64,000 nucleotides of DNA from Aquamicrobium sp. (GTDB lineage: Bacteria > Pseudomonadota > Alphaproteobacteria > Rhizobiales > Rhizobiaceae). Below the pieces are notes generated by a model that was not told the DNA's origin, did no database searches, and worked only from the letters and a program-made list of their open reading frames with translations. The stretch is taken from positions 72,943 through 136,942 of the forward strand of contig NZ_JAMLIE010000006.1 in NCBI RefSeq assembly GCF_023954335.1, written 5' to 3'. Of this stretch, positions 45,648 through 54,950 are shown in pieces (the stretch's first letter is position 1; every line of letters begins with the position of its first letter). A program made the translations under genes and the position numbers.

Positions 45648-46678
45648 GCGACCCCAACGCGCTCGACGAGGCGGCGCTCGTCCCCTACCTCGAAAGGCAC
45701 GTCCCCGGCTTCGAAGGCTTCGAGGCCGTGCGCAAGTTCAATGCCGGCCAGTCCAACCCGACCTACATGGTCGAGACCAGGAGCGGCCGCTACGTGCTGC
45801 GCGCCAAGCCGCCCGGCCAGCTCCTGAAATCCGCGCATCAGGTCGACCGCGAATACCGCGTCATGGCCGCGCTGAGGGACACGGCGGTGCCGGTGCCGCA
45901 CGTGCTGCACCTGTCCGATGAGGATTCGCCCATCGGCCGCATGTTCTACGTCATGGCCTTTGTCGAGGGCCGCATCTTCTGGGACCCGGCGCTGCCGGAA
46001 GCGGCCTCGACGCAGGAGCGCGCCGCGCTCTACGACGCGATGAACGGCGTGCTCGCCGCGCTGCACGATGTCGATGTCGAAGCCGTCGGCCTCGCCGATT
46101 TCGGCCGCCCCGGCAGCTATTTCGAGCGCCAGATCACCCGCTGGAGCGGCCAGTACCGGGCCTCGGAGACCGCGCGCATCGAGACCATGGAGCGGCTGAT
46201 CGACTGGCTGGAGAAGAACCTCGTCGCCGACGACGGCCGCGTCTCGCTCGTCCATGGCGACTATCGGCTGGACAACATGATCTTCGCGCCCGACCGGCCG
46301 GCGGTCATCGCCGTGCTCGACTGGGAGCTGTCCACACTCGGCCATCCCTTCGCCGACCTCTCCTACCAGTGCATGCAGTGGCGGCTGCCGCACGAATCCG
46401 GCTTCCGCGGCCTCGGCGGGCTCGACCGCGCGACGCTCGGCCTGCCGACCGAGGCCGAATACGTCGCCCGCTATTGCGAGCGCCGCGGCCTCGACGGCGT
46501 TCCCGACTGGACCTTCCACCTCGCCTTCTCCTTCTTCCGGCTGGCCGCGATCTGCCAGGGCGTCTACAAGCGCGCCCTCGACGGCAACGCCTCGAACCCG
46601 GAAAAGGCGAAGACCTACGGCGAGGCGGTGCGGCTGCTGGCCGGCCTCGCCTGCGAAGCGATCGACGAAGGGGCGTGA
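45644..46678 (+). CDS. APH/ACAD10-11-type phosphotransferase
   Basis: A 344-residue aminoglycoside-phosphotransferase-fold kinase. HGDYRLDNMIF is the catalytic loop with the base Asp, and VLDWELSTLGHPFADLSY carries the Mg-binding Asp. FNAGQSNPTYMVETRSGRYVLRAKPPG is the nucleotide-binding lobe typical of the ACAD10/11 amino domain. In animals this domain phosphorylates 4-hydroxyacyl-CoA before dehydration. A separate dehydrogenase of the matching type lies in the divergent operon. The aminoglycoside name does not imply resistance. Confidence 0.93.
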   Translation: MSDPNALDEAALVPYLERHVPGFEGFEAVRKFNAGQSNPTYMVETRSGRYVLRAKPPGQLLKSAHQVDREYRVMAALRDTAVPVPHVLHLSDEDSPIGRMFYVMAFVEGRIFWDPALPEAASTQERAALYDAMNGVLAALHDVDVEAVGLADFGRPGSYFERQITRWSGQYRASETARIETMERLIDWLEKNLVADDGRVSLVHGDYRLDNMIFAPDRPAVIAVLDWELSTLGHPFADLSYQCMQWRLPHESGFRGLGGLDRATLGLPTEAEYVARYCERRGLDGVPDWTFHLAFSFFRLAAICQGVYKRALDGNASNPEKAKTYGEAVRLLAGLACEAIDEGA

Positions 46679-46683
46679 GCGAG

Positions 46684-47451
46684 ATGGGCCGCTTTCAGGA
46701 CCTGACCGTCCTCATCACCGGCGCGGCCGGCGGCTTCGGCCTGAAGCTCGCCCGGCGCTTCGCCGCCGAGGGCGCGAATCTGGTGCTTTCCGACCTCGAT
46801 GCCGGACGCCTTGACGAGGCTACGGCGGCGTTCGACACCCCGGTCGCGACCCTTGCCGGGAACGTCGCCGACGAGAGCCTCTCGCAGGACCTCGTCGCGC
46901 TCGCCTTCGAGCGCTTCGGCCGGCTCGATGTCGCCGTCAACAATGCCGGCATCGTCCACGACTTCATGAAGCTGCCGCAGACGCCGTCGGACGTCGCGCG
47001 GCGCGTGTTCGAGGTCGATCTCCTCGGCATGTTCTTCGCGCTGAAGCACCAGATCCCGGCGCTGGAGCGCCAGTTCAGGGACAAGGCCCTGCCCGGCGCC
47101 ATCGTCAACATGGCCTCCGTCGCCGGCATCGCCGGCGCGCCCAAGCTCGGCGTCTATGCCGCGGCCAAGCACGGCGTCGTCGGCCTGACGCGTTCCGCCG
47201 CCGCCGAATGCGCCACCAAGGGCGTGCGGATCAACGCCGTCTGCCCCTCCTTCGCGCGCACCGCGATGGTGACGGGCATCCTCGGCAGCGACAACCCGGC
47301 CGGCGAGGCCGAACTGACGCGCGGCGTCCCCATGCGCCGGCTGGCCGAGACCGACGAGATCGCCGAGGTCGTCCTGTTCGCAGCCGACCCGAAGAACTCG
47401 TTCATGACCGGCCAGACGCTGGCCGCCGACGGCGGCATCACCGCGATCTAG
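46684..47451 (+). CDS. SDR family oxidoreductase
   Basis: A 255-residue short-chain dehydrogenase: TGAAGGFG cofactor motif, NNAG, Ser in NMASVAG, YAAAK, and GQTLAADGG at the end. ATG 46684 with GAAGGGG ten bases upstream is preferred to an in-frame GTG at 46675. It ends the plus-strand unit, 5 bases after the kinase gene. It may be the 3-hydroxyacyl-CoA dehydrogenase of the pathway; the first SDR could then act on another carbon. Confidence 0.92.
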   Translation: MGRFQDLTVLITGAAGGFGLKLARRFAAEGANLVLSDLDAGRLDEATAAFDTPVATLAGNVADESLSQDLVALAFERFGRLDVAVNNAGIVHDFMKLPQTPSDVARRVFEVDLLGMFFALKHQIPALERQFRDKALPGAIVNMASVAGIAGAPKLGVYAAAKHGVVGLTRSAAAECATKGVRINAVCPSFARTAMVTGILGSDNPAGEAELTRGVPMRRLAETDEIAEVVLFAADPKNSFMTGQTLAADGGITAI

Positions 47452-47610
47452 AACGTCGGACGCCCCGACAAGTCCGGGCTTCCACTCTGTCCGCTTGTTT
47501 TTACTGCGTTCATGCCGGCATTAAGTTGTTCAAGCTGGCAGCAATGCCTTGGGCAGATACGAGGCTAGACGCACTGGCCATGATCGCGCCTAGACGGAGT
47601 ATCCCCGGGG

Positions 47611-48129
47611 TTAACCAGCATACATGAAAACCGCGCGATGCTCCGTCGGGATCACAAGGATCGTCCCGATGCGCCCATAAGCATAGAATGCGCCGGGGGC
47701 CGATATGGCTTGATCGACCATCACCTCGACACTCCTGCGAACGGGTATCCCGAACCCGTACCTGTTGAGATAGCTTGATACCTTGATTTGCTCGCCCCAG
47801 CGCCTGTCAGGCGCGACGGGTGTCTCAAGCCATGAGCGGTACTGACCGCGCCTGCCGTACTTGCGTACGTCGCACTTCAATGTCCTGAAATAGTCGATCC
47901 CTTGTGCTTCGATCGCCTCCGCCACGGAGCCCGGGAGACGGTATACGACGATACCGGTTTCGTTATCGCCGGGCAGACCGATTCCCCAGGCCTCGTTTTT
48001 CATGTATGCGATACCGGACACATCCATCCCGCATGGTGCAAAGCTCAGATAGTGGCGTCGCTCCGCGACTTTCCAGCCGCCGTATCCAAGAATGACGATC
48101 GCGATGATGAAGAGAAACAGTCGTCGCAT
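47611..48129 (-). CDS. Hypothetical membrane-anchored protein, low-GC orphan
   Basis: I do not recognise this 172-residue protein. One membrane segment near the start (FLFIIAIVILGYGGWKV, residues 5-21) precedes a soluble part with single Cys residues at PCGMD and LKCDVRK and several Tyr-rich strands. Its codon use is clearly less GC-rich than its neighbours and it is not in an operon, which suggests recent gain. The ATG (48129) has no strong ribosome-binding site. The reading frame is uninterrupted and matches no longer frame in the opposite strand, so I accept it as a gene. Confidence 0.6.
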   Translation of the reverse strand: MRRLFLFIIAIVILGYGGWKVAERRHYLSFAPCGMDVSGIAYMKNEAWGIGLPGDNETGIVVYRLPGSVAEAIEAQGIDYFRTLKCDVRKYGRRGQYRSWLETPVAPDRRWGEQIKVSSYLNRYGFGIPVRRSVEVMVDQAISAPGAFYAYGRIGTILVIPTEHRAVFMYAG

Positions 48130-48329
48130 ATCCGTGACTTAGACCATCCGGACTTCATTGGCATTAACAGACCGGTACAGGTAGCCACACCCTACTTCGG
48201 CACGCCGTTCTCCCGCGCCGGGAGCAGGCTTGCGCGTGGCCGTATTTCGCATTTCTAAAGCCTAATTTAAACACTTCGTGCAACATTCCCGCCCCAGCAT
48301 CCCAAGGACCGAACGTTGACGAGGGAAAG

Positions 48330-51023
48330 GTGGGTTTTTCGGTCATCAGGCGCGGCAAGGCGTCAAGATCCGTTCTGCGGGCGACGAACATTCCGGCTTT
48401 TCTTGCCTTGTTCGTCATCGCCGGCGCGTGGATCGTCGCCGAGCAGCAGAACCGCCGCCTGTTCGAGCAAGCCCAACGCACCCAGGTCCTGAACCAGATC
48501 AGCCTTGTCCGCGCCAGGCTCGAAGGCAACATCAGCGGCAACATCCAGCTCGCCCGCGGCCTCGTCGCCGCCCTCGTCGTCGAGCCGGACATGGACCAGC
48601 AGCGCTTTTCGGCGCTGGCCGAAAGCCTGCTGCACCGCAACGCGCAGATCCGCAACTTCGCCGTCGCCGAAGGGATGATCGTCACGCTCGTCCATCCGCT
48701 CGAAGGCAACGAGCGCGCGCTCGGCCTCGACTACAACGCCAACGCCCAGCAGCGCGAAGCCACCGTGCGGGCGCGCGAGACGGGCGACCTGGTCATCGCC
48801 GGGCCGCTCGACCTCGTCCAGGGCGGGCGCGGCATCGTCGGGCGCCTGCCGGTCTTCGTCCCCGGGGCGGACGGGCAGAACCACTTCTGGGGCATCGTCT
48901 CGGCGGTGGTCGACATCGACCGCCTCTACGAGGACAGCGGCCTCACCGACCCGGACCTTCCCATCGACATCGCCCTTTCCGGCCATGACGGGCTGGGCGC
49001 GCGCGGCAAGCTGTTCTACGACCCGGCCGGGATCGTCGCCAACGATCCCGTCGTCGCCGACGTCGTCCTGCCCTCGGGCGCGTGGCAGATCGCGGCGACG
49101 CCGAAGGGCGGCTGGCCGGCCGCGCCGACCAATCAATGGACGCTGCGCCTGCTGCTGTTCATGGCCGGGGCGCTGATCATGGTGCCCGCGGTGATCGCCG
49201 GCCGCCTGATCGAGGAGAGGCAGAGGAACATCCGCACCCTGCGCCGGCGCGAGGCGCAGCTCGGCAAGCTGTCGCGGCGCCTGCGACTCGCGCTCGACAC
49301 GTCCAAGGTCGCGGTATGGGAGATGAATGTCGGCGAGACGGAGCAGTTCTGGGACGCGCGGATGAACGAGCTCTACGGCTACCCAGCCGACAACGCCCCG
49401 CGGGGCCAGATCCACTGGGAAAAGCGGCTCCACCCGGACGACCTCGAACGGGCGAATGCCGAGTTCCGCCGGCTCCACGTCGACCGGCAGTACGCCTCGC
49501 AATACCGCATCGTGCTCGACGACGGCGAGGTGCGCCACGTCCGGGCCATGGGCGCGGTCTATGACGAGCCGGGAACCGCGCCGCGGATCATCGGCGTCAA
49601 CTGGGACGTGACCGCCGACATCGGCCTCGCCGAGGAGCTAAAGCGCGTCAACGCCCTGACCGAGGCGCGCAACGCAGAGCTCGAAACCGCGCGCGCCCAT
49701 ATCGAGCACAACGCGCTGCACGATTCGCTGACCGGCCTGCCCAACCGGCGCTACCTCGACGAGATGCTGGCCGACCATGCCGCCCGGTTCGCCGGCGAGG
49801 GCGAGCGCGCGGCCCTGCTCCAGCTCGACCTCGACCGCTTCAAGCAGGTCAACGACACGCTCGGCCATATGGCGGGCGACGCCATGCTCGTCCATGCCGC
49901 GCGCGTCCTGCGCGACACGGCGCGCAGGACCGACTTCGTCGCCCGCGTCGGCGGCGACGAGTTCGTGGTGGTGCGCCGCTGGCCGCGCGAGAAGGCCGGC
50001 CACGACGCCTGCGTCGCCGAGCTGAGCGAGCTGTCGGACCGGATCGTCGCCCGCATGCAGGAGCCGCTTTCCTATCAAGGGCACGAGTGCCGCGTCGGCG
50101 TCTCCATCGGCATCGCCACCGACACGGATTGCCTGGCCGACCCGCTGCGCCTCCTCGTCAATGCCGACATCGCGCTCTACCGGGCCAAGGCCCGCGGCCG
50201 CAACCGCCACCAGTTCTTCAACGACGCGCTCCAGTCGGAGATCGTCACCACCAAGCGCATCGCCGACGACATCCTGACCGGGCTGGAGCAGAACCAGTTC
50301 GTCGCCCACTACCAGCCGCAGTTCTGCGCCCGCACGCTCGACGTCATCGGCGTCGAGGCGCTGGCCCGCTGGAACCACCCCAGGGACGGGCTGATCGCGC
50401 CCGCCGCCTTCATGAAGATCGCCGAGGAGCTGAACGTGGTCGCCTCCATCGACCGGCTGATCCTCGAGCAGGGGCTGGTCGATTTCCACCTGTGGGAGCA
50501 GATCGGCCTCGGCGTCCCGACGGTCTCGGTCAACGTCTCGGCGCGGCGCCTGCGCGACGAGGAGCTGATCCGCACCCTGCGCCAGATGGACATCCGCCCC
50601 GGCACCATCGCCTTCGAGCTGGTCGAATCCATCTTCCTCGACGACAATGACGACCTGACCGCCTGGAACGTCGAGCAGATCAAGGGACTGGGCATCAACA
50701 TCGAGATCGACGATTTCGGCACCGGCTACGCCTCGATCGTCAGCCTGATGAAGCTGAGCCCCCGCCGGCTGAAGATAGACCGCCAGCTCATCATGCCCAT
50801 CGTCCGTTCGGCCGGCCAGCGCCAACTGGTCGGCTCGATCATCGACATCGGCCATTCGCTCGGCATCGAGGTCCTGGCAGAAGGCGTCGAGACCATGGAG
50901 CACGCGCGCGTTCTGAAGTCGCTCGGCTGCGACGCGCTTCAAGGCTACGCCTTCGCCCGGCCGATGAGCGGCGGCGACCTCGTCGAGTTCGTCCAGTCGC
51001 GCCGCTGGAAGAACGCGTGCTGA
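48330..51023 (+). CDS. Membrane-bound CHASE-PAS-GGDEF-EAL cyclic-di-GMP enzyme
   Basis: An 897-residue sensor. Domains in order: a membrane span (about 20-38), a periplasmic CHASE domain (about 55-235), a second span (about 268-292), a PAS domain (about 320-430), GGDEF (motif at 541-545) and EAL (Glu676). GGDEF is intact and preceded by RRTD as an inhibitory I-site. EAL, the VSVNVSARR Asn, DDFGTGYAS, the Lys of LKIDR and EGVE are all present, so both synthesis and hydrolysis look possible. GTG start with GAGG five bases upstream. Free-standing. Confidence 0.95.
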   Translation: MGFSVIRRGKASRSVLRATNIPAFLALFVIAGAWIVAEQQNRRLFEQAQRTQVLNQISLVRARLEGNISGNIQLARGLVAALVVEPDMDQQRFSALAESLLHRNAQIRNFAVAEGMIVTLVHPLEGNERALGLDYNANAQQREATVRARETGDLVIAGPLDLVQGGRGIVGRLPVFVPGADGQNHFWGIVSAVVDIDRLYEDSGLTDPDLPIDIALSGHDGLGARGKLFYDPAGIVANDPVVADVVLPSGAWQIAATPKGGWPAAPTNQWTLRLLLFMAGALIMVPAVIAGRLIEERQRNIRTLRRREAQLGKLSRRLRLALDTSKVAVWEMNVGETEQFWDARMNELYGYPADNAPRGQIHWEKRLHPDDLERANAEFRRLHVDRQYASQYRIVLDDGEVRHVRAMGAVYDEPGTAPRIIGVNWDVTADIGLAEELKRVNALTEARNAELETARAHIEHNALHDSLTGLPNRRYLDEMLADHAARFAGEGERAALLQLDLDRFKQVNDTLGHMAGDAMLVHAARVLRDTARRTDFVARVGGDEFVVVRRWPREKAGHDACVAELSELSDRIVARMQEPLSYQGHECRVGVSIGIATDTDCLADPLRLLVNADIALYRAKARGRNRHQFFNDALQSEIVTTKRIADDILTGLEQNQFVAHYQPQFCARTLDVIGVEALARWNHPRDGLIAPAAFMKIAEELNVVASIDRLILEQGLVDFHLWEQIGLGVPTVSVNVSARRLRDEELIRTLRQMDIRPGTIAFELVESIFLDDNDDLTAWNVEQIKGLGINIEIDDFGTGYASIVSLMKLSPRRLKIDRQLIMPIVRSAGQRQLVGSIIDIGHSLGIEVLAEGVETMEHARVLKSLGCDALQGYAFARPMSGGDLVEFVQSRRWKNAC

Positions 51024-51025
51024 TC

Positions 51026-51055
51026 CGCCGGGGGCGCTTCCGCTAGACCCCGGCG
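51026..51055. terminator. Possible bidirectional hairpin between converging genes
   Basis: CGCCGGGG (51026-51033) and CCCCGGCG (51048-51055) form a perfect 8-bp stem in the 19-base gap and first codons between the GGDEF-EAL gene and soxG. There is no T-run, so termination would be inefficient or Rho-assisted. Confidence 0.3.
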
Positions 51056-51651
51056 TCCCGCGCCGCCTCGGCGAGGAAGGTGAAGACGTAGTCGCTGAAC
51101 GAGCGCCAGCATTCGACCCGGTACGCCTCCGCGCCCGTGCGCCAGACCACGATCTCGGCCTTGCCCAGAACGGTGCGCGCGCACGAGCCGACGGGGAACG
51201 CTGCCTGCGACAGATCGCGCGGGCACCCCGCAGCGAGCGTCGCCTCCGCGCCGCGCCCGGCGACGAGGATGCCGAGATTGCGGTGCGAGACGTCGACCGC
51301 AGAATGGAAGGCCTTGACGCCGGCGAGCACGGGCAGCGCGTCCCTCCCCTCGTCGATCACCAGCCACTCGTCGGGCCCGAGCCAGAGCGCGGCACGCCCG
51401 CCCTCGGCGGCGCTGGCCATCGGCCTTTCCGGCAGGTCGAGCCCGAGCGCCCTCGACAGCGCGGCGACGCTGTCGCGCGGCGCACGCAGCGACAGCCGCT
51501 GCGCCGGCCCGGCGGGCGTCACCGACACCCATGGCTGGCCGCCGGCCCGTCCTTCCAGCGCCGGCCGGCGGCGCACGGCCGGCTCCGGCGCGGCCGGCAA
51601 TGCCGTTTTCTTCTGCGCCTTGGCGCCCGTCTTCGCCGCCGCTTTAGCCAT
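51043..51651 (-). CDS. soxG: Sarcosine oxidase subunit gamma
   Basis: A 202-residue gamma subunit of heterotetrameric sarcosine oxidase. The GcvT-like carboxyl part is recognisable (LWLGPDEWLVID, VDVSHRNLGILVAGRGAEATLAAGCPRDLS, FPVGSCARTVLGKAEIVVWR). The amino end is Ala/Lys-rich (MAKAAAKTGAKAQKKTALPAAPEP) and longer than usual. It overlaps soxA by 8 bases. Last gene of the operon. Confidence 0.94.
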   Translation of the reverse strand: MAKAAAKTGAKAQKKTALPAAPEPAVRRRPALEGRAGGQPWVSVTPAGPAQRLSLRAPRDSVAALSRALGLDLPERPMASAAEGGRAALWLGPDEWLVIDEGRDALPVLAGVKAFHSAVDVSHRNLGILVAGRGAEATLAAGCPRDLSQAAFPVGSCARTVLGKAEIVVWRTGAEAYRVECWRSFSDYVFTFLAEAARDAGV

Positions 51652-54631
51652 TGAGGCGTTCTCCCTTCTCGTCGAAGAAGACCGTTCCCGTCACCTCGAC
51701 CTCGACCGCGCCGTCCGGCATCGGCACGTAAAGCAGCTCGCCGGTGCGCCTGCGCCCGCCCTCGACCAGCGCCAGCGCGATCGAGCGGCCGCAATTCTCC
51801 GACCAGTAGGACGAGGTGACGTGGCCGATCATCCTCATCGGGATCGCACCGTTGGGGTCGGCGACGATCTGCGCCCCCTCCTCCAGCACGGCCCTCGGGT
51901 CCTCGGTCCTCAAGCCGACGAGCTGCCTGCGCCCCTCGGCGACGAGGTCGGGGCGCATCAGGCCGCGCTTGCCGACGAAATCGGCCTTGGCCTTGCCGAC
52001 AGCCCAGGAAAGGCCTGCATCGTGCGGGGTGACGGTGCCGTCCGTGTCCTGGCCGACGATGATGTAGCCCTTCTCGGCGCGCAGGACATGCATCGCCTCC
52101 GTGCCGTAGGCGCATGCCCCGTGCTTGCGCCCTTCTTCCCACACCGCTTCCCACACCGCCTGCCCGTAATCGGCCGGCACGTTGATCTCGTAGCCGCGCT
52201 CGCCGGTGAACGACATGCGGAACAGCCGTGCCGGCGCGCCGCACACCCTGCCCTCGCGCACCGACATATGCGGCATCGCCGCGTCCGAGATGTCGATGTC
52301 CTCGACCAGCGGAGCAACAATGTCGCGGGCCTTCGGCCCCTGCACCGCGATCACCGCCCACTGCTCGGAAACCGAGGTCAAGTACACCTTCAGCTTCGGG
52401 AACTCGGTCTGGAGATAATCCTCCATGTGGTGGAGGACGCGCGCCGCGCCGCCTGTGGTGGTGGTGACGTGGAAGCGGTCCTCGGCCAGGCGGCCGATGA
52501 CGCCGTCATCGTAGATGAAGCCGTCCTCGCGCAGCATGACGCCGTAGCGGCAGCGCCCGGGCTCCAGCTTCTTCCACGGGTTGGTGTAGAGAAGCTCGAG
52601 GAACTCGGCCGCGTCCGGCCCGACGACCTCGATCTTGCCCAGCGTCGAGGCGTCGAAGATGCCGGCCGCCCGGCGCACGGTCGCGCATTCGCGGTTGACG
52701 GCGGCATGCATGTCCTCGCCGGGGCGCGGAAAATACCAGGCCCGCTTCCACTGGCCGACATCCTCGAACACCGCGCCGGCGGCCTCGGCCCACGGGTGGA
52801 TCGCGGTCCGCCGCGTCGGGTCGAACAGGGCCCCGCGCGCCTGGCCGACGATCGAGCCGAAGGTGACGGGCGTATAGGGCGGGCGGAAGGTGGTGAGGCC
52901 GACCTCCGGCACGGGCTTCCCCAGCGCCTCGGCGGCGATGGCGAGGCCGTGCAGGTTCGACGTCTTGCCCTGATCGGTCGCCATGCCGTTGGTGGTGAAG
53001 CGCTTGACATGCTCGATGGAGCGCATGCCCTCGCGCACCGCCTGCCTGATGTCCCTGGCCGTGACGTCGTTCTGGAAATCGACGAACGCCTTCTTGCCCT
53101 CCTCGGCGCCCATGTCGCCGAGCATGCCGCCGGCCATGCTCTCATACGCTTCCGCCCGCGGCCGCGCGCCGGCCTTTCCGGCCTTGACGCCGGCCGCCCT
53201 CGCGGCCGCATGGCCGGCAGTGAAGGCTTCGGCCAGCGCGTCGTCGAGATCGTCGGTGCCGTTGCAGGAACCGGCGCAGGCGCAGTCCTGCGCCGTCTCG
53301 CCCGGCAGGAAGCGCTTGCCGGCGACGTCGAACGCCACCTTGCCGCGCGATTGGGAATAGAGGTGTAGCGACGGCGTCCAGCCGGCCGAGGTGACGAGCG
53401 CGTCGACGCGGATCGAGCGCGCCGCGCCACCCGTTTTCGGCGCGATCAGAATCGACGAGACGCGCTTCCCGCCGGAGGCGCGCGTGACGACGCGCCCGGG
53501 ATGGACCTCGATGCCGAGCGCGCGGGCCTCGTCCACCGCCGGCCCTTGCGGGTTGTCGCGCTGGTCGATGATGGCGGCGATGTCGATGCCGGCCTTCTTC
53601 ATGTCGAGCGCCGCGTGATAGGCGGAATCGCAGGCGGTGTAGACACCGACGCGCCGGCCGATGGCGACGCCGTAATGGTTGAGATACGTGCGCGCGGCCG
53701 AGGCCAGCATGATGCCCGGCCGGTCGTTGCCGGGAAACACCATGTGCCGCTCGATGGCCCCCGTGGCGAGGACGACGCGCCTCGCCCGCACCTTCCACAG
53801 CCGCTCGCGCGGCAGGTCGGCGAGCGGAGCGGGCAGGTGCTCGCTGACGCGCTCGACGAGGCCGATGAAGTTCTGCGCGTAGTAACCGAACGCGGTTGTG
53901 CGGGGCAGCAGCCTGACGTTCTCCATCGCCCCCAGCCGCACTGCCGTCTCTTTCGCCCACGTCCACCCGTCCTGCCCGTCGATGACCGCGCCGGCCTCGT
54001 GGCGCAGCGCGCCGCCCGGCTCCGGCTGCTCGTCGGCGAGGATGACGCGCGCGCCGGCTTCGGCGGCGGCGAGCGCGGCGGCAAGGCCGGTCGCGCCGGC
54101 CCCGACGACGAGCACGTCGCAATGCGCGTAGCGCGCGGCGTAGCGGTCGGGATCGGGCTCACCGGGCGCCGTGCCGAGGCCGGCCGCGGCGCGGATGACC
54201 GGCTCGTAGAGCCGCTTCCATGCCGCCTTCGGCCACATGAAGGTCTTGTAGTAGAACCCGGCCGAGAAGAAGGGCGAGCCGAGATTGTTGAGCGCGCCGA
54301 CGTCGAGATCGAGCGAGGGCCAGCGGTTCTGCGAGGTGGCTTCGAGCCCGTCATAGAGCTCCTGCACCGTGGCGCGCACATTGGGCGTCACCCGCCCGGC
54401 GTCGCGCCGGATGCCGACCAGCGCGTTCGGCTCTTCCGGGCCGGCGGAGAGCGGCCCACGCGGCCGGTGATACTTGAACGAGCGCCCCATCAGGTGGACG
54501 CCGTTGGCGAGCAGCGCCGAGGCGAGCGTGTCGCCCTCCAACCCGGCATAGGTCCGGCCGTCGAAGGAGAAGCGCACCGTGCGCGCCGGCGTCAGCCGGC
54601 CCTTGCCGGCGATGCGGCAGGCGGCGCTCAT
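51644..54631 (-). CDS. soxA: Sarcosine oxidase subunit alpha
   Basis: A 995-residue alpha subunit. The amino end is a ferredoxin-like Fer2_4 domain (VRFSFDGRTYAGLEGDTLASALLANGVHLMGRSFKYHRPRG in parts), then a NAD-binding domain with VLVVGAGATGLAAALAAAEAG, and from about residue 600 a GcvT-type folate-binding domain that takes the methyl group to 5,10-methylene-tetrahydrofolate. The length matches the family. It overlaps soxD by four bases. Sarcosine is demethylated to glycine with H2O2 formed. Confidence 0.96.
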   Translation of the reverse strand: MSAACRIAGKGRLTPARTVRFSFDGRTYAGLEGDTLASALLANGVHLMGRSFKYHRPRGPLSAGPEEPNALVGIRRDAGRVTPNVRATVQELYDGLEATSQNRWPSLDLDVGALNNLGSPFFSAGFYYKTFMWPKAAWKRLYEPVIRAAAGLGTAPGEPDPDRYAARYAHCDVLVVGAGATGLAAALAAAEAGARVILADEQPEPGGALRHEAGAVIDGQDGWTWAKETAVRLGAMENVRLLPRTTAFGYYAQNFIGLVERVSEHLPAPLADLPRERLWKVRARRVVLATGAIERHMVFPGNDRPGIMLASAARTYLNHYGVAIGRRVGVYTACDSAYHAALDMKKAGIDIAAIIDQRDNPQGPAVDEARALGIEVHPGRVVTRASGGKRVSSILIAPKTGGAARSIRVDALVTSAGWTPSLHLYSQSRGKVAFDVAGKRFLPGETAQDCACAGSCNGTDDLDDALAEAFTAGHAAARAAGVKAGKAGARPRAEAYESMAGGMLGDMGAEEGKKAFVDFQNDVTARDIRQAVREGMRSIEHVKRFTTNGMATDQGKTSNLHGLAIAAEALGKPVPEVGLTTFRPPYTPVTFGSIVGQARGALFDPTRRTAIHPWAEAAGAVFEDVGQWKRAWYFPRPGEDMHAAVNRECATVRRAAGIFDASTLGKIEVVGPDAAEFLELLYTNPWKKLEPGRCRYGVMLREDGFIYDDGVIGRLAEDRFHVTTTTGGAARVLHHMEDYLQTEFPKLKVYLTSVSEQWAVIAVQGPKARDIVAPLVEDIDISDAAMPHMSVREGRVCGAPARLFRMSFTGERGYEINVPADYGQAVWEAVWEEGRKHGACAYGTEAMHVLRAEKGYIIVGQDTDGTVTPHDAGLSWAVGKAKADFVGKRGLMRPDLVAEGRRQLVGLRTEDPRAVLEEGAQIVADPNGAIPMRMIGHVTSSYWSENCGRSIALALVEGGRRRTGELLYVPMPDGAVEVEVTGTVFFDEKGERLNG

Positions 54632-54921
54632 GCCTCCCCTCCCTTCAGGGCCAGCTTCTTCGCGCCCGCCTTGTATGTCACGACGAACTTGTCGCTGACC
54701 GTATCGCGCACGGCGTTGAAGAACCGGCCGCAGCCATGGACATGCCGCCAGCGTTCATGGGCGCGGCCCTTGGGGTTGTCGCGCAGGAACAGGAACGCTT
54801 CGAAGTCCTCGTCGCCGACTTCGTCGGTCGCGGCCGGCCGGATCAGGTGCGCCTCGCCGGCATGGCGGAATTCGAGCTCCGGCAGGTCCTGCTCGCAATA
54901 GGGGCAATGGATGAGAAGCAT
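54628..54921 (-). CDS. soxD: Sarcosine oxidase subunit delta
   Basis: A 97-residue zinc-binding delta subunit. MLLIHCPYCEQ supplies two Cys, and HERWRHVHGCGRFFNAVRDT the His and third Cys, matching the four-ligand zinc site of the family. ATG 54921 has GAGAGGAAC close by; the longer frame upstream is a shadow. It follows the exported protein gene by 29 bases and overlaps soxA (ATGA). Confidence 0.95.
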   Translation of the reverse strand: MLLIHCPYCEQDLPELEFRHAGEAHLIRPAATDEVGDEDFEAFLFLRDNPKGRAHERWRHVHGCGRFFNAVRDTVSDKFVVTYKAGAKKLALKGGEA

Positions 54922-54950
54922 CTCGTTCCTCTCCTGTAATTCACCGGGGC

